Source: Chitinophaga pinensis DSM 2588 (GTDB taxonomy: Bacteria; Bacteroidota; Bacteroidia; Chitinophagales; Chitinophagaceae). From it: a stretch of DNA of 64,000 nucleotides. Location: assembly GCF_000024005.1 (NCBI RefSeq), contig NC_013132.1, positions 1,054,001 through 1,118,000 of the forward strand, read 5' to 3'. Below are positions 33,071 to 42,598 of this stretch, piece after piece (within the stretch, counting starts at the first letter, position 1; each line of letters starts with the position of its first letter). A program made the translations under genes and the position numbers. The notes beneath the pieces were generated by a model. It was not told where the DNA came from, did not search any database, and worked only from the letters and a program-made list of their open reading frames with translations.

Positions 33071-36019
33071 ATGAACCTCATTCAAAAAGCAATCTGTCTA
33101 TTGCTGCTGGCCTCTTCTATGTCCACAATAGCAGAAGCACAACAAAAGAAGTACGAATGGAAGGAGGGCACATCAGGAGGGTATACTTATAAGTATATCG
33201 TTAATGATCCGATGAAAGCCCGCTTCTACACGTTGAAAAACGGCCTTACCGTCATCCTTTCAGTCAACAAAAAAGACCCACGTATTCAGACCCTGATCGG
33301 TACGCGTGCCGGTAGTAACGACGATCCGGCTGATCACACAGGTCTGGCACACTACCTGGAACACCTGTTGTTCAAAGGTACCCAGCAGTACGGCTCTCTG
33401 GACTGGTCCAAGGAGAAACCTTACCTGGACCAGATCGAAGGATTGTATGACACTTACAATCATACGACCGGTGATGCTGCCCGTAACGTAGTCTATCACA
33501 AGATTGACAGCGTATCTGGTCTGGCTGCGAAATATGCTATCGCCAATGAGTATGACAAAATGATGTCGGGCATGGGCGCTCAGGGTACCAACGCACATAC
33601 CTGGGTAGAGGAAACCATCTATGAGGAAGACATCCCTTCCAACGTAGTAGACAAATTCCTGGCTGTGCAGGCTGAAAGATTCAAAGATCCGGTATTCCGT
33701 CTGTTCCATACAGAACTGGAAGCCGTGTATGAGGAAAAGAACAGAGGTCTGGACAACGACGGTCGTAAATCTTACGAGCTGATGTTATCTACCTTGTTTC
33801 CTACGCACAACTATGGTCAACAGAGTACCATCGGTACAGTAGAACACCTGAAAAATCCTTCTCTGAAAGCGATCCGTCAGTTCTACAACACTTACTACGT
33901 GCCAGGTAATATGGCCGTTGTAATGGCTGGTGATCTGGATCCTGATCAGGTGATCAAACAGGTGGACAAGGCGTTTTCTTACATGCCGGCTAAACCGGTG
34001 GTTACCTACAAGGCGCCTGTTGAGAAACCAATGACCGCTCCAATCGTAAAAGAGGTGTTCGGTCCTGACGCTGAAAACGTGATGATCTCTTTCCGTATGC
34101 CGGGTGCGCTGGATGTAAAATCCAATGTACTGCTGGCTGTTATTTCTGAAGTAATGAACAACGGTAAAGCCGGTCTGCTGGATCTGAACATCAACAAACA
34201 GCAGAAAGTGCTGAAGTCCGGTGCAAGCGTACTGGGATGGAAAGACTATTCCGTGTTCATGCTGAACGGTACGGCCAAACAAGGCCAGACACTGGAAGAA
34301 GTAAAAGACCTGTTACTGGGTCAGCTGGATATTCTGAAGAAGGGAGAGTTTGACGAATCAATGGTGAAAGCGATTGTAAACAACGCTAAACTGGCTGAAT
34401 TAACCGGCCTGGAAAGTAATACTAACCGTGCTAACTCACTGATGGACGGCTTTATCAAACACAGAGGAAAGAACTGGGTAACAGACGTTTCTTTCGTGGA
34501 TGATATGGGCAAGGTAACCAAACAACAGATCGTTGAATTTGCCAACAAATACTTCGCAAACAACTATGTACTGTTGTACAAACGTAAAGGTGAAGACAAA
34601 AATATTCAGAAAGTAGACAAACCTGCTATCACACCGGTTGAAGTAAACCGTGAAGCGCAATCTGCGTTCCTGAAACAGGTAAATGAAATGCCAGCTGCCG
34701 GTATTCAACCAATGTGGCTGGATTACGATAAAGATATCCAGAAAGGTAAACTGGGTGCTGCTGATGTACTGTATGTACAGAACAAAGACAACGGTCTCTT
34801 CCGTCTGTACTACCGTTTTGATATGGGTAGCTGGAACGATAAACTGTCTCCGCTGGCGGCGCAGTATCTTCAGTTCCTGGGTACTGACAAGTACAGCTCT
34901 GAGCAGATCAGCAAAGAGTTCTACAACATCGCATGTAATTTCAATGTTTCTACCGGTACTGATGTCACCACACTCAGTGTGACTGGTTTACAGGAGAACT
35001 TTGATAAAGCCGTGAGCCTGTTTGAACACCTGCTGAAAAACTGCCAGCCAAATGAGCAGGCACTTACCGCTTTAAAAGGACGTATCGGAAAGAGCCGTTC
35101 AGATGCTAAACTGAATAAGGCGAATATCCTGAAAGGACTTGCCAGCTATGGTATGTACGGTACTAAAAATCCATTCAACAACCAGCTGAGCCAGGCTGAT
35201 CTGGATGGTGTTACTGCACAGCAACTGACTGACATCCTGCATGGATTGTCAGGGTATCAGCATATGGTGATCTATTACGGTCCGCAGACACTGGACGCTG
35301 CTATTGCCGCTATCGGTAAACAGCACGAGATAGCTGCTTCTCCGAAGGCAGTACCTGCGCCGGTGAAGTTTGACAAGGTTTCACAGGACAAAAATCAGGT
35401 ATTGTTCACTGATTATGACATGGTACAGTCAGAAGTAAACTGGATCAGGAACGGCGGCACTTACAATCCTGAAACAACTGCACTGGTAAGCGTGTTCAAC
35501 GGTTATTTCGGTGGTAACATGGGTTCTATCGTATTCCAGACCATCCGTGAGTCCAAAGCACTCGCGTATTCTACTTACGCATACTATGCAGCGCCTGACA
35601 AAAAAGACAGCCGTTATTCCATGGTGGCATATGTAGGTAGCCAGGCAGATAAAATGAATGATGCGATCGGTGGTATGAACGAACTGCTGAATGATATGCC
35701 TCGTTCCGATAAAGGTTTCCAGACTGCAAAACAGAGCATGAAACAGGACATCGAAACTGAGCGTATCACACAGGACGGTATCATCTTCAGTTACCTGGCG
35801 GCTAAAAAGCTAGGACTGGATACTGATTATCGCAAAACTGTATACGCACAGATCGATGGTATTACCTTCGACAAGGTGAAACAGTTCCACGATCAGAACA
35901 TCGCCAACAAGCCTTATACTTATTGTATCATGGCTTCTGAAAAGAAAGTGAATCCGGAAGATCTGAAGAAGTATGGCGACGTGAAAGTCGTTACACTGGA
36001 AGAGATTTTCGGGTACTAA
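33071..36019 (+). CDS. M16 family zinc metallopeptidase (pitrilysin type, two-repeat)
   Basis: A 982-residue secreted peptidase. The signal peptide is cleaved near residue 23 (IAEAQ). The inverted zinc motif is HYLEH (His94, Glu97, His98), with the third ligand expected in ELEAVYEEKNR about 120 residues later. Four M16 subdomains are suggested: VPGNMAVVMAGDLDPD in the first half and, in the inactive C-terminal half, a stretch with NWIRNGGTYNPETTALVSVF and ESKALAYSTYA. Likely degrades peptides in the periplasm. It is followed by a strong terminator, so it is monocistronic unless read through from the preceding operon. Confidence 0.93.
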   Translation: MNLIQKAICLLLLASSMSTIAEAQQKKYEWKEGTSGGYTYKYIVNDPMKARFYTLKNGLTVILSVNKKDPRIQTLIGTRAGSNDDPADHTGLAHYLEHLLFKGTQQYGSLDWSKEKPYLDQIEGLYDTYNHTTGDAARNVVYHKIDSVSGLAAKYAIANEYDKMMSGMGAQGTNAHTWVEETIYEEDIPSNVVDKFLAVQAERFKDPVFRLFHTELEAVYEEKNRGLDNDGRKSYELMLSTLFPTHNYGQQSTIGTVEHLKNPSLKAIRQFYNTYYVPGNMAVVMAGDLDPDQVIKQVDKAFSYMPAKPVVTYKAPVEKPMTAPIVKEVFGPDAENVMISFRMPGALDVKSNVLLAVISEVMNNGKAGLLDLNINKQQKVLKSGASVLGWKDYSVFMLNGTAKQGQTLEEVKDLLLGQLDILKKGEFDESMVKAIVNNAKLAELTGLESNTNRANSLMDGFIKHRGKNWVTDVSFVDDMGKVTKQQIVEFANKYFANNYVLLYKRKGEDKNIQKVDKPAITPVEVNREAQSAFLKQVNEMPAAGIQPMWLDYDKDIQKGKLGAADVLYVQNKDNGLFRLYYRFDMGSWNDKLSPLAAQYLQFLGTDKYSSEQISKEFYNIACNFNVSTGTDVTTLSVTGLQENFDKAVSLFEHLLKNCQPNEQALTALKGRIGKSRSDAKLNKANILKGLASYGMYGTKNPFNNQLSQADLDGVTAQQLTDILHGLSGYQHMVIYYGPQTLDAAIAAIGKQHEIAASPKAVPAPVKFDKVSQDKNQVLFTDYDMVQSEVNWIRNGGTYNPETTALVSVFNGYFGGNMGSIVFQTIRESKALAYSTYAYYAAPDKKDSRYSMVAYVGSQADKMNDAIGGMNELLNDMPRSDKGFQTAKQSMKQDIETERITQDGIIFSYLAAKKLGLDTDYRKTVYAQIDGITFDKVKQFHDQNIANKPYTYCIMASEKKVNPEDLKKYGDVKVVTLEEIFGY

Positions 36020-36050
36020 TTATATAGCGGTATAACCGTTTTTTCTAAGG

Positions 36051-36109
36051 ACCATCCGGTTCCGTTCAGCTGAAAATTGAACGGAAATTCCGGATGGTTC
36101 TTTATTTTT
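36051..36109 (+). terminator. Intrinsic terminator after the M16 peptidase gene
   Basis: A 9-bp outer stem ACCATCCGG/CCGGATGGT (36051-36059 with 36090-36098) and a 9-bp inner stem TTCCGTTCA/TGAACGGAA, then a T-rich tail to 36109. Confidence 0.85.
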
Positions 36110-36183
36110 GCGATCTATTTTTTTACGCGCTGCAATAATGCATTGACAGCCAACGTTAACTAAATTGCAAAATCCCTGTGAAA

Positions 36184-36756
36184 ATGAATCGCTATTGCTT
36201 GTTGATGCTCCTGGTGCTGACTGTGACCGTATCAGGATTTACTTTTAAAGGAGGTGACGAAGATTATTTGTATGAAGTGAAATTACACCCTGGCAATATT
36301 GATCCCGATAAAATATTTCTGTTGGTGGACAAGAGTGATTACCGGATGTACTTATACGAGGATGTTACCTTGAGGAAAATTTACAAAGTAGTATTTGGTA
36401 ATAAAGACCAATCAGATAAGAGACAAGAAGGAGATCGCCTGACGCCGGAAGGTACATTTCATATACTGAGCAAAAGAATGGATAAGCTCTGGAACCGTTT
36501 TATGCTGCTGGATTATCCGAACGAAGCTTCCTGGAACAGATTTCATGAGTTACAGAGTGCAGGCGTATTGCCAGCGGGCGCTACCCCTGGTGGCGGTATT
36601 GGTATACACGGTGTAGAATGGAACTCAGGTATACGTGACAATTACGTGGAAGGTCGCATCAACTGGACGCTTGGATGCGTTAGTATGAAGAACAGCGACG
36701 TCAGTGAACTATACGATATTATCAAAGTAGGAACACCTGTTGTAATAAGACGTTGA
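36184..36756 (+). CDS. L,D-transpeptidase catalytic domain protein
   Basis: A 190-residue exported YkuD-fold enzyme that makes or edits peptidoglycan cross-links with a cysteine nucleophile. The N-terminal hydrophobic signal (LLMLLVLTVTVSGF) is followed by KIFLLVDKSDYRMYLYED, TPEGTFHI, GIGIHGVEWNSG and the active-site motif TLGCVSMKNSDV (Cys about 163, the histidine in IHG). I chose the ATG at 36184 over a GTG two codons earlier. The stop codon overlaps the TTG of a small downstream frame by four bases (TTGA), suggesting coupled translation. Confidence 0.9.
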   Translation: MNRYCLLMLLVLTVTVSGFTFKGGDEDYLYEVKLHPGNIDPDKIFLLVDKSDYRMYLYEDVTLRKIYKVVFGNKDQSDKRQEGDRLTPEGTFHILSKRMDKLWNRFMLLDYPNEASWNRFHELQSAGVLPAGATPGGGIGIHGVEWNSGIRDNYVEGRINWTLGCVSMKNSDVSELYDIIKVGTPVVIRR

Positions 36757-36878
36757 TCCCTGTATTGTACATTGCAGTGTGTCTTATTACCTTTATTATA
36801 AGCAACGAATTCGAAGATCTTACACTGAATTTTGATGAAGAACAATGTCGTTATGGCTTCAAGCCGGGAGCATTGTAG
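36753..36878 (+). CDS. Possible 41-residue membrane peptide coupled to the L,D-transpeptidase gene
   Basis: A 41-residue frame starting with TTG in the TTGA overlap with the stop of the preceding gene. It begins MIPVLYIAVCLITFIIS, a good membrane helix, and continues with an acidic tail (EFEDLTLNFDEEQ) and CRYGFKPG. The four-base stop/start overlap is typical for translationally coupled genes, and the transcript runs on to the terminator at 36941-36973. It is too short and unsupported by homology to be certain. Confidence 0.35.
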   Translation: MIPVLYIAVCLITFIISNEFEDLTLNFDEEQCRYGFKPGAL

Positions 36879-36940
36879 TGATGTCTGGCCATTGGTCTGG
36901 CATCATGAACTATCATAAAGGCGGGTATTGGTCTTGTGAG

Positions 36941-36973
36941 GCACACTTCATTCGGGTGGAGTGTGCTTTTTTT
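36941..36973 (+). terminator. Intrinsic terminator of the L,D-transpeptidase unit
   Basis: A 9-bp stem with one G-U pair (36941-36949 with 36958-36966), then seven T residues. It ends the plus-strand transcript just before the converging hydrolase gene. Confidence 0.85.
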
Positions 36974-36980
36974 ATGCAGG

Positions 36981-37925
36981 CTATTGCAGGAAGCTTTTAA
37001 CAGCTGTTTTCCATTTCTCTCCTTCATTACGGCAGAATGACTGATGGCCCGATGCTTCAAAGATGATCAGCTTCTTTTTGCGTGTGCCCAGCTGACGGTA
37101 TACGCTGTTGGTTTCCTGACGCGTTACACGGTTATCCTTTGTACCCCAGCAAACCAGTGCCGGCATATTGATGCTTTTGGCATATTCGGCAGGGTTATGA
37201 CTGAAGCCCCAGAATCCATTCTCCACACCGCCCCAGAATGTGAGTATTTCTGCCAGTGGAGTGGGAGGTAAACTAACGGCGCGCATTCTTCCTTTAACGG
37301 CATCTGTCAGCCTTGCAAAGGAGCATTCGAGGATTACCTTGTCGGGGTACAGGTGATAGGTAGGAACAGCCCTCAGAATAGCCGCAGCGCCCATACTTAC
37401 GCCCCAGAGAATAATATGTTTTTCTCCTTTCTGCTGTACGAAGTTGTATGCCAGCATGACATCTTCCGCTTCTTTGTAACCGATCGTACAAACATCTCCC
37501 TGGCTATTGCCGTGCGCCCGAAAATCCATCAGCAGTGTATTGTAGCCAAGCTGGCGGAAATAAGCGGCTTCAGGAATCGGACCGTCTTTACCGCCATTGT
37601 AACCATGAAAGAGTATCACTGTACCTTTTGCGTCCGGCCGGGGCATCCACCATCCTTCCAGTTCAAGACCGTTGGATGTTTGCAGGTGCATTGTTTCATA
37701 AGGCACTTCCGGCGTGTGCCGGATAGCCGACTTTGACAAACGTACACCCAACAGCACCATCTTCGCTTTTTCGAAGACGCTCATTTGTTCCGGTTGCTGA
37801 TGTTTATTGGCGAATGTGCCGGCAGCATAAAAGTGAGTGAATTTCCAGGCATGAAATGCGGCAACGACATTCAGCAGGAGAAACAAAACAAGGACTACGC
37901 GCAGGGTACGTTTCAGAAACTTCAT
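36981..37925 (-). CDS. Alpha/beta hydrolase, membrane-anchored
   Basis: A 314-residue serine hydrolase. An N-terminal membrane helix or uncleaved signal (VVLVLFLLLNVVAAF) precedes the catalytic domain. The domain has FHGYNGGKDGPIPEAAYFRQLG (oxyanion-side loop), FRAHGNSQG, the nucleophile elbow ILWGVSMGAAAILRA (GxSxG), the Asp region VCWGTKDNRVTRQET and the catalytic His in ASGHQSF. The order is that of the prolyl-oligopeptidase-like/BAAT-like hydrolases. The substrate cannot be predicted. It is transcribed alone; the upstream SusD-like gene ends in a terminator. Confidence 0.85.
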   Translation of the reverse strand: MKFLKRTLRVVLVLFLLLNVVAAFHAWKFTHFYAAGTFANKHQQPEQMSVFEKAKMVLLGVRLSKSAIRHTPEVPYETMHLQTSNGLELEGWWMPRPDAKGTVILFHGYNGGKDGPIPEAAYFRQLGYNTLLMDFRAHGNSQGDVCTIGYKEAEDVMLAYNFVQQKGEKHIILWGVSMGAAAILRAVPTYHLYPDKVILECSFARLTDAVKGRMRAVSLPPTPLAEILTFWGGVENGFWGFSHNPAEYAKSINMPALVCWGTKDNRVTRQETNSVYRQLGTRKKKLIIFEASGHQSFCRNEGEKWKTAVKSFLQ

Positions 37926-37936
37926 GCTGTAAAAAT

Positions 37937-37972
37937 AAAAAAAGCGGGTGTATAAGTTAGCCCCGCTTTTTT
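37937..37972 (-). terminator. Terminator of the SusD-like gene
   Basis: An AGCGGG/CCCGCT core with flanking A/T pairs forms a stem of about 12 bp (37938-37948 with 37962-37972), followed by T-rich sequence on the minus strand. Confidence 0.8.
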
Positions 37973-37988
37973 ATGAAAGTAAGTATGT

Positions 37989-39620
37989 TTAGTAACCTGC
38001 GTTCTGCGTCATGTTTGGATACATACTGATGGCCGTACTTGGAATAGGCAGGTACATGTGATGGTCTTTGTAACCTTTATCAGCCAGCACCTGTTTGGCC
38101 TGATTGGTCAATACCAGGAATGCGTAGCGGAAACCTTCGCGATACAATTCATCCTTATAAAGCGATCCCAATTCTGCAATTGCCTCATCCATATTTTTTG
38201 GATTGGCTACTGGTTTATTACTGCGTGCGCGGATGGTGTTGATAGCATCTTTGGTACCAGAGAGATCGTTGGACATCGCTTTACCATAGGCTCTCAGTAA
38301 CCATGTTTCCGTGTAGCGGATAACCGGAAAAAATTTGAAGGGTATATTGTTACGTACAAAGTAGCTGGTGAAGGTACTTTCCCCTGCACTAGACAAGGGC
38401 AGGGTCCAGATGATTTCATGATTGGAGGGATTCGTAAACACCGTACTGTAGTCAACCAGTTCATATGCTTTTGAATCGATTACTGCATCGGTTTCAGCAA
38501 TGAGTGTTTCTACGTCGCTTTCCTGGAACGCTAACCTGGCCAGCAGCATGTGAGCCGCATAGCTGGTGACGCGTCCTGTCGTGTTAGCAGGCGGTATTGC
38601 CGGCAATGCAGGAAGTGCGGCTTTCAGTTCTGTTTTTATAAATGACCTGGTTTCTTCCCAGCTAGCACGTTTAAGATCGACGAAGCCTATTTTCTCATTT
38701 TTGATAATAGGGAGCTGTCCAAAATACGTTTGTAACTCCAGGTAGATAAAGGCGCGGTATGCCCTGATCTGTGCTGTCAGCACGGAATGGTCGCCATTGA
38801 TCTGTTGCAGACTTAAAAGCATCTTATTCAGCCACAGTATACTGCCCAAGTAACTATTAAAGATATTGGTTGCGCCTTCAGTTGATGCGTTAAAGGTAAA
38901 TTTGTCGTAATCACACCAGTAAGTGATGATACTACAATCCGCATCATCGCTGAGTACTCCGTCCAGTATCGCCAGGCGATTATGTCCTACGCCCAGGTTG
39001 GAGATGAAAGTATTCAGTTGCGTTTCTACCTCGTCTGTCGTTTTAAAAAGATCCGCTTTTGAATTGGATTTGTAACCGATCATGACATCTACTGTGGTGA
39101 TGCCGTCTTTCTTAATATCGTAGCTGAGGGATGTTACTTCTGCAACATCTGAAGCGTTGATGATCATGTCTCCATTCAGGTCTTTGAAACGGAAGTCGCC
39201 AGGCATTGCTTCTGACTGGAGTGGCGTTTGCGGATTTTTAATTTCTGTTTCAGACTGGAACAGGGTGTCTGATACCATTGTATTGCCATTGGCATCAGTC
39301 CAGATATTGAGCATATCCTGTTTGAATGCCAGTATAAAATATTTGCCGGGAGTGACATTTTCAAACAGTGCTTTGCCCGATTGGTCAGCGGTGGCAGTAT
39401 ATGTAGGTCTGCCGTCGAGAAAATCTTTTTTTGATGTAAACAATTGCACTTTCGCATCGGCAGTTGGTAGTCCCTTTGTATGGAATAGATCCCATCTGGT
39501 GGCATCCCATACCGTAACGATCAGGTCTGGAATTTCGGCAGGAGGTTCTGGCTGTGGCTTTTCATCTTTTTTACAGGCCCACAGGCTGCATAACAGTACG
39601 GGAATGAGGATTTTTTTCAT
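37989..39620 (-). CDS. Orphan SusD/RagB-like lipoprotein with N-terminal add-on domains
   Basis: A 543-residue lipoprotein (lipobox LWACK, Cys16). After a short linker comes a prealbumin/CNA-B-like beta domain (about 33-130, LPTADAKVQLFTSKKDF..TPGKYFILAFK), and then a dockerin/EF-hand-like loop DLNGDMIINASDVAEV (about 150-165). The C-terminal two thirds has SusD-family traits: helical TPR-like repeats with QIRAYRAFIYLELQTYFGQLPII, AHMLLARLAFQESD, YTETWLLRAYGKA, IRARSN and the terminal pattern LPIPSTAISMYPNMTQNAGY, the usual SusD ending. SusD proteins capture glycans or peptides for a TonB-dependent SusC channel, but no susC gene is next to it. Confidence 0.8.
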   Translation of the reverse strand: MKKILIPVLLCSLWACKKDEKPQPEPPAEIPDLIVTVWDATRWDLFHTKGLPTADAKVQLFTSKKDFLDGRPTYTATADQSGKALFENVTPGKYFILAFKQDMLNIWTDANGNTMVSDTLFQSETEIKNPQTPLQSEAMPGDFRFKDLNGDMIINASDVAEVTSLSYDIKKDGITTVDVMIGYKSNSKADLFKTTDEVETQLNTFISNLGVGHNRLAILDGVLSDDADCSIITYWCDYDKFTFNASTEGATNIFNSYLGSILWLNKMLLSLQQINGDHSVLTAQIRAYRAFIYLELQTYFGQLPIIKNEKIGFVDLKRASWEETRSFIKTELKAALPALPAIPPANTTGRVTSYAAHMLLARLAFQESDVETLIAETDAVIDSKAYELVDYSTVFTNPSNHEIIWTLPLSSAGESTFTSYFVRNNIPFKFFPVIRYTETWLLRAYGKAMSNDLSGTKDAINTIRARSNKPVANPKNMDEAIAELGSLYKDELYREGFRYAFLVLTNQAKQVLADKGYKDHHMYLPIPSTAISMYPNMTQNAGY

Positions 39621-39739
39621 GGAAAAATTGTTAAAGTTGGGATAATGGTCTTTTGTCAGGTTCTGAATGTTTCGTTCGCAGGTTAAATATGGTTCACTCG
39701 GGATCTATGCTACGCGGTTTCCTGGGCACAAGGATACAA

Positions 39740-39768
39740 AAAAAGGGCTGAATATGTCAGCCCTTTTT
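39740..39768 (-). terminator. Terminator of acs
   Basis: A 12-bp stem AAAAAGGGCTGA/TCAGCCCTTTTT (39740-39751 with 39757-39768) with T-rich flanks on the minus strand, 22 bases after the acs stop codon. Confidence 0.9.
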
Positions 39769-39790
39769 ATAATGTGAGTGTTAATAACTG

Positions 39791-41704
39791 TTAAAGTCTG
39801 CTTCTTTTGATCTCTTCTACGACAGCAGGATCAAGCAGGGTAGAGGTATCGCCCAGATTGTCCAGTTCGCCTTCAGCGATCTTACGGAGAATGCGGCGCA
39901 TGATCTTACCGGAGCGTGTCTTTGGCAAGCCGCTGACAAACTGGATCTTATCCGGTTTGGCGATCGGACCGATGATACGGGAGACTGTCTGCAGGATATC
40001 CTTTTTAGTCAGTTCCGGATCATGGGTTTGTCTTTCGGTGATTACGTACGCATAAATGCCTTGCCCTTTGATATCGTGCGGGTAACCTACGACAGCGCTT
40101 TCTACTACGCCGGCGTGCATGTTGATGGCATTTTCTACTTCAGCGGTACCGATACGGTGGCCGCTCACATTGAGTACATCGTCTACGCGGCCGGTGATGC
40201 GGTAGTATCCGTCTTCATCACGAAGACAGCCATCGCCGGTGAAGTAGAGGTTATCGTATGTGGCGAAGTAGGTAGTGCGGCAGCGTTCATGATCGCCATA
40301 AGTCGTACGCAGCATACCTGGCCATGGGAACTTGATACAGAGGTTACCATTGACGTTATTGCCTGTTATTTCTTCTCCTTTTTCATCTACCAGTATTGGC
40401 TGAATACCCGGCAGCGGGAGGGTGGCATAACCTGGTTTTTCTTTGGTGATGCCGGCAATAGGTGTGATCATAATACCCCCGGTTTCAGTTTGCCACCAGG
40501 TGTCGACAATCGGACAGCGTCCTTTACCAATATGATCTTTGAACCAGTGCCATGCTTCCTCATTGATAGGTTCACCAACGCTACCCAGTTTTTTGAGGGA
40601 GCTGAGATCTTTATGATTTACCGGACCTAGACCATATCCCATAAGACTACGGATAGCGGTAGGTGCGGTATACAAGATATTTACACGGAATTTATCTACG
40701 ATAGACCATAAACGGCCTGCATCAGGATAAGTAGGCACACCTTCAAACATGAGGGTGGTGGCGCCGGCGCTGAGCGGACCGTAGATGATATAACTATGAC
40801 CGGTGATCCATCCCACGTCGGCAGTACAGAAGTAAACTTCGCCGGGTTGGTACTGGAAGGTATTTACAAAGGTATAGTTTGCGTATACCATGTAACCGCC
40901 GCAGGTATGCACCACTCCTTTAGGCTTACCGGTAGAGCCGGAAGTGTAGAGGATGAAGAGCATATCTTCCGCATCCATTTCTTCAGCAGGGCAGGGAGGG
41001 TTTCCCATGGTTTCGACTTGTTTGATCTCGTCTTCCCACCAGAGGTCACGTCCTTTGATCATGCTGACAGGTGTGCGGGTGCGGGTGCATACGATCACCT
41101 TTTTAACAGAAGGGCAGCCCATGAGGGCGTCATCGATAACAGATTTGAGCGGAATATCTTTATTACCACGGAACGCACCGTCGCAGGTGATTACGAGGCT
41201 GGCCTGTGCATCCTGGATTCTGTCGGCAATGGACTGGGCACTGAAACCTCCAAATACGACAGAGTGAATCGCGCCGATACGGGCACAGGCAAGTACTGCG
41301 ATGGCCAGTTCGGGGATCATCCCCATATAGATACAAACGCGGTCGCCTTTCTTTACGCCATTGTTTTTCAATACGTTGGCGAACTGGCAAACTTTATTAT
41401 ATAGGTCACGATATGTAATAACGCGGTGGTGTTCTTCCGGATCGTTAGGTTCCCAGATAATAGCGGGTGTATTTCCCAGGGTACCCAGGTGACGGTCAAG
41501 GCAGTTTTCGGTAATATTGAGTTTACCGCCAGTGAACCATTTAACATCCGGATCTTTAAAGTTCCATTCCAGTACCTTATCCCATTTGCGGCGCCAGTAG
41601 AAATGATCAGCGACGTTAGCCCAGAAGCCTTCCGGGTCCATAACACTCTGCTGATAATTCTGTTGATACTCTTCTAAGCTCTTGATCTGATACGGATAAG
41701 CCAT
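39791..41704 (-). CDS. acs: Acetyl-coenzyme A synthetase
   Basis: AMP-forming enzyme that turns acetate, ATP and CoA into acetyl-CoA. The 637 residues match bacterial Acs. The adenylation motifs are ILYTSGSTGKPKGVVHT, the GAHSVVFGGFSAQS region, VDTWWQTETGG and YFTGDGCLRDEDGYYRITGRVDDVLNVSGHR. The terminal acetylatable lysine lies in PKTRSGKIMRR. It is monocistronic with a good terminator and no strong -7 match upstream. Confidence 0.97.
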   Translation of the reverse strand: MAYPYQIKSLEEYQQNYQQSVMDPEGFWANVADHFYWRRKWDKVLEWNFKDPDVKWFTGGKLNITENCLDRHLGTLGNTPAIIWEPNDPEEHHRVITYRDLYNKVCQFANVLKNNGVKKGDRVCIYMGMIPELAIAVLACARIGAIHSVVFGGFSAQSIADRIQDAQASLVITCDGAFRGNKDIPLKSVIDDALMGCPSVKKVIVCTRTRTPVSMIKGRDLWWEDEIKQVETMGNPPCPAEEMDAEDMLFILYTSGSTGKPKGVVHTCGGYMVYANYTFVNTFQYQPGEVYFCTADVGWITGHSYIIYGPLSAGATTLMFEGVPTYPDAGRLWSIVDKFRVNILYTAPTAIRSLMGYGLGPVNHKDLSSLKKLGSVGEPINEEAWHWFKDHIGKGRCPIVDTWWQTETGGIMITPIAGITKEKPGYATLPLPGIQPILVDEKGEEITGNNVNGNLCIKFPWPGMLRTTYGDHERCRTTYFATYDNLYFTGDGCLRDEDGYYRITGRVDDVLNVSGHRIGTAEVENAINMHAGVVESAVVGYPHDIKGQGIYAYVITERQTHDPELTKKDILQTVSRIIGPIAKPDKIQFVSGLPKTRSGKIMRRILRKIAEGELDNLGDTSTLLDPAVVEEIKRSRL

Positions 41705-41904
41705 AGCTGCAATCAGTTTTTGTTGGTCAAATTAAGTAACGTGTTAGCAATCTGCAGCTTAAATTTAATAAAATTGGGCAATAGTCAATAACAAACCTGT
41801 GCATGTTCTGATTGGGCCAGGAATGGTGTTTTCAGCTGGTCTGAGGGGGCTCCCGGAGTTAGCATCTAAATGGGCATAGGTTATGAATGAGTACAGGTGC
41901 TTAA

Positions 41905-42204
41905 TTAGTCCTTAGCGGGCTTCCTCCTGTACTTCTCGCAGTACTCCCAGAAACTTTCGAATACTTCATCAAGTATTGCGATGATCTTTTCTTTTTCTGC
42001 ATTGCTGAGATTGGGCGTAATCTTTTCGCTGTTAGGACTACCAGGCTTGAGGGCAATACGCATCTTGCGGTAGAAAGTGGGGATGCTCCATGAACATTCC
42101 TCGCATACGCGCTCACGGAAGTAGATCGGGAGATTGATCATCCTCGAATGCACATCCTGTAACAAATTGATTGGTTCAGGTGCGGAAGGCATCTTCTTTT
42201 TCAT
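41905..42204 (-). CDS. Small hypothetical protein upstream of and divergent from a tandem-HTH regulator
   Basis: A 99-residue charged, mostly helical protein with four Cys (two in VCEECSW near residue 34 and one in EYCEKY near the end). It contains SIPTFYRKMRIAL, which could be a recognition-like helix, and a C-terminal helix with EKEKIIAILDEVFESFWEYC. I do not recognise the family. A regulator-like role is a guess based on the divergent HTH gene and on direct repeats in the shared control region. The promoter is good (42284-42315). Confidence 0.6.
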   Translation of the reverse strand: MKKKMPSAPEPINLLQDVHSRMINLPIYFRERVCEECSWSIPTFYRKMRIALKPGSPNSEKITPNLSNAEKEKIIAILDEVFESFWEYCEKYRRKPAKD

Positions 42205-42283
42205 GTTGAATGTTTTTGGTTTAATGTGATAATGATTAATTGAGAGTTTCTTACCACTGTAATAATAATGATTGTGATGTAAG

Positions 42284-42315
42284 CAAATCTATTTATAAAT
42301 ATTTTATTGTAGCAA
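42284..42315 (-). promoter_or_regulatory. Promoter of the 99-residue protein
   Basis: Minus-strand TTG (42313-42315), 21 bases, TAGATTTG (42284-42291): a full Bacteroidota promoter. The predicted leader is about 75 bases. Confidence 0.6.
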
Positions 42316-42346
42316 TTTTTAATTAAATATTTTTCTACATACTCCC

Positions 42347-42387
42347 CTGATTATAATTGATTGCTATGTAGCTGATTACAATCGATT
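42347..42387. promoter_or_regulatory. Direct-repeat operator candidate
   Basis: CTGATTATAATTGATT (42347-42362) and CTGATTACAATCGATT (42372-42387) agree at 14 of 16 positions and are 25 bases apart. The second contains the perfect palindrome GATTACAATC. They lie in the AT-rich divergent region between the 99-residue gene and the tandem-HTH gene. The rest of that 394-base gap shows nothing else I can name. Confidence 0.5.
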
Positions 42388-42598
42388 TCTGTGGCCAGAA
42401 AAATCCTCCTGTCAATATTTCTCATTGAAACACAATGTGTACGGAATTGTTACGCAAAAAATATGTGTTACTAACATTATCACACTGATAACTATATTGT
42501 CTATATGAATTTCTAATTATGGCATTGAAATGGAAATTATTATTATATTGTATGAATTGCACACCAGCGCAAACCACTGTTAGTAAAATATAGCATAC

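Noticed and set aside
41901..42116. Alternative frame overlapping the 99-residue gene
   Set aside because: Same strand but another frame; it lacks the promoter alignment and starts inside the other gene.
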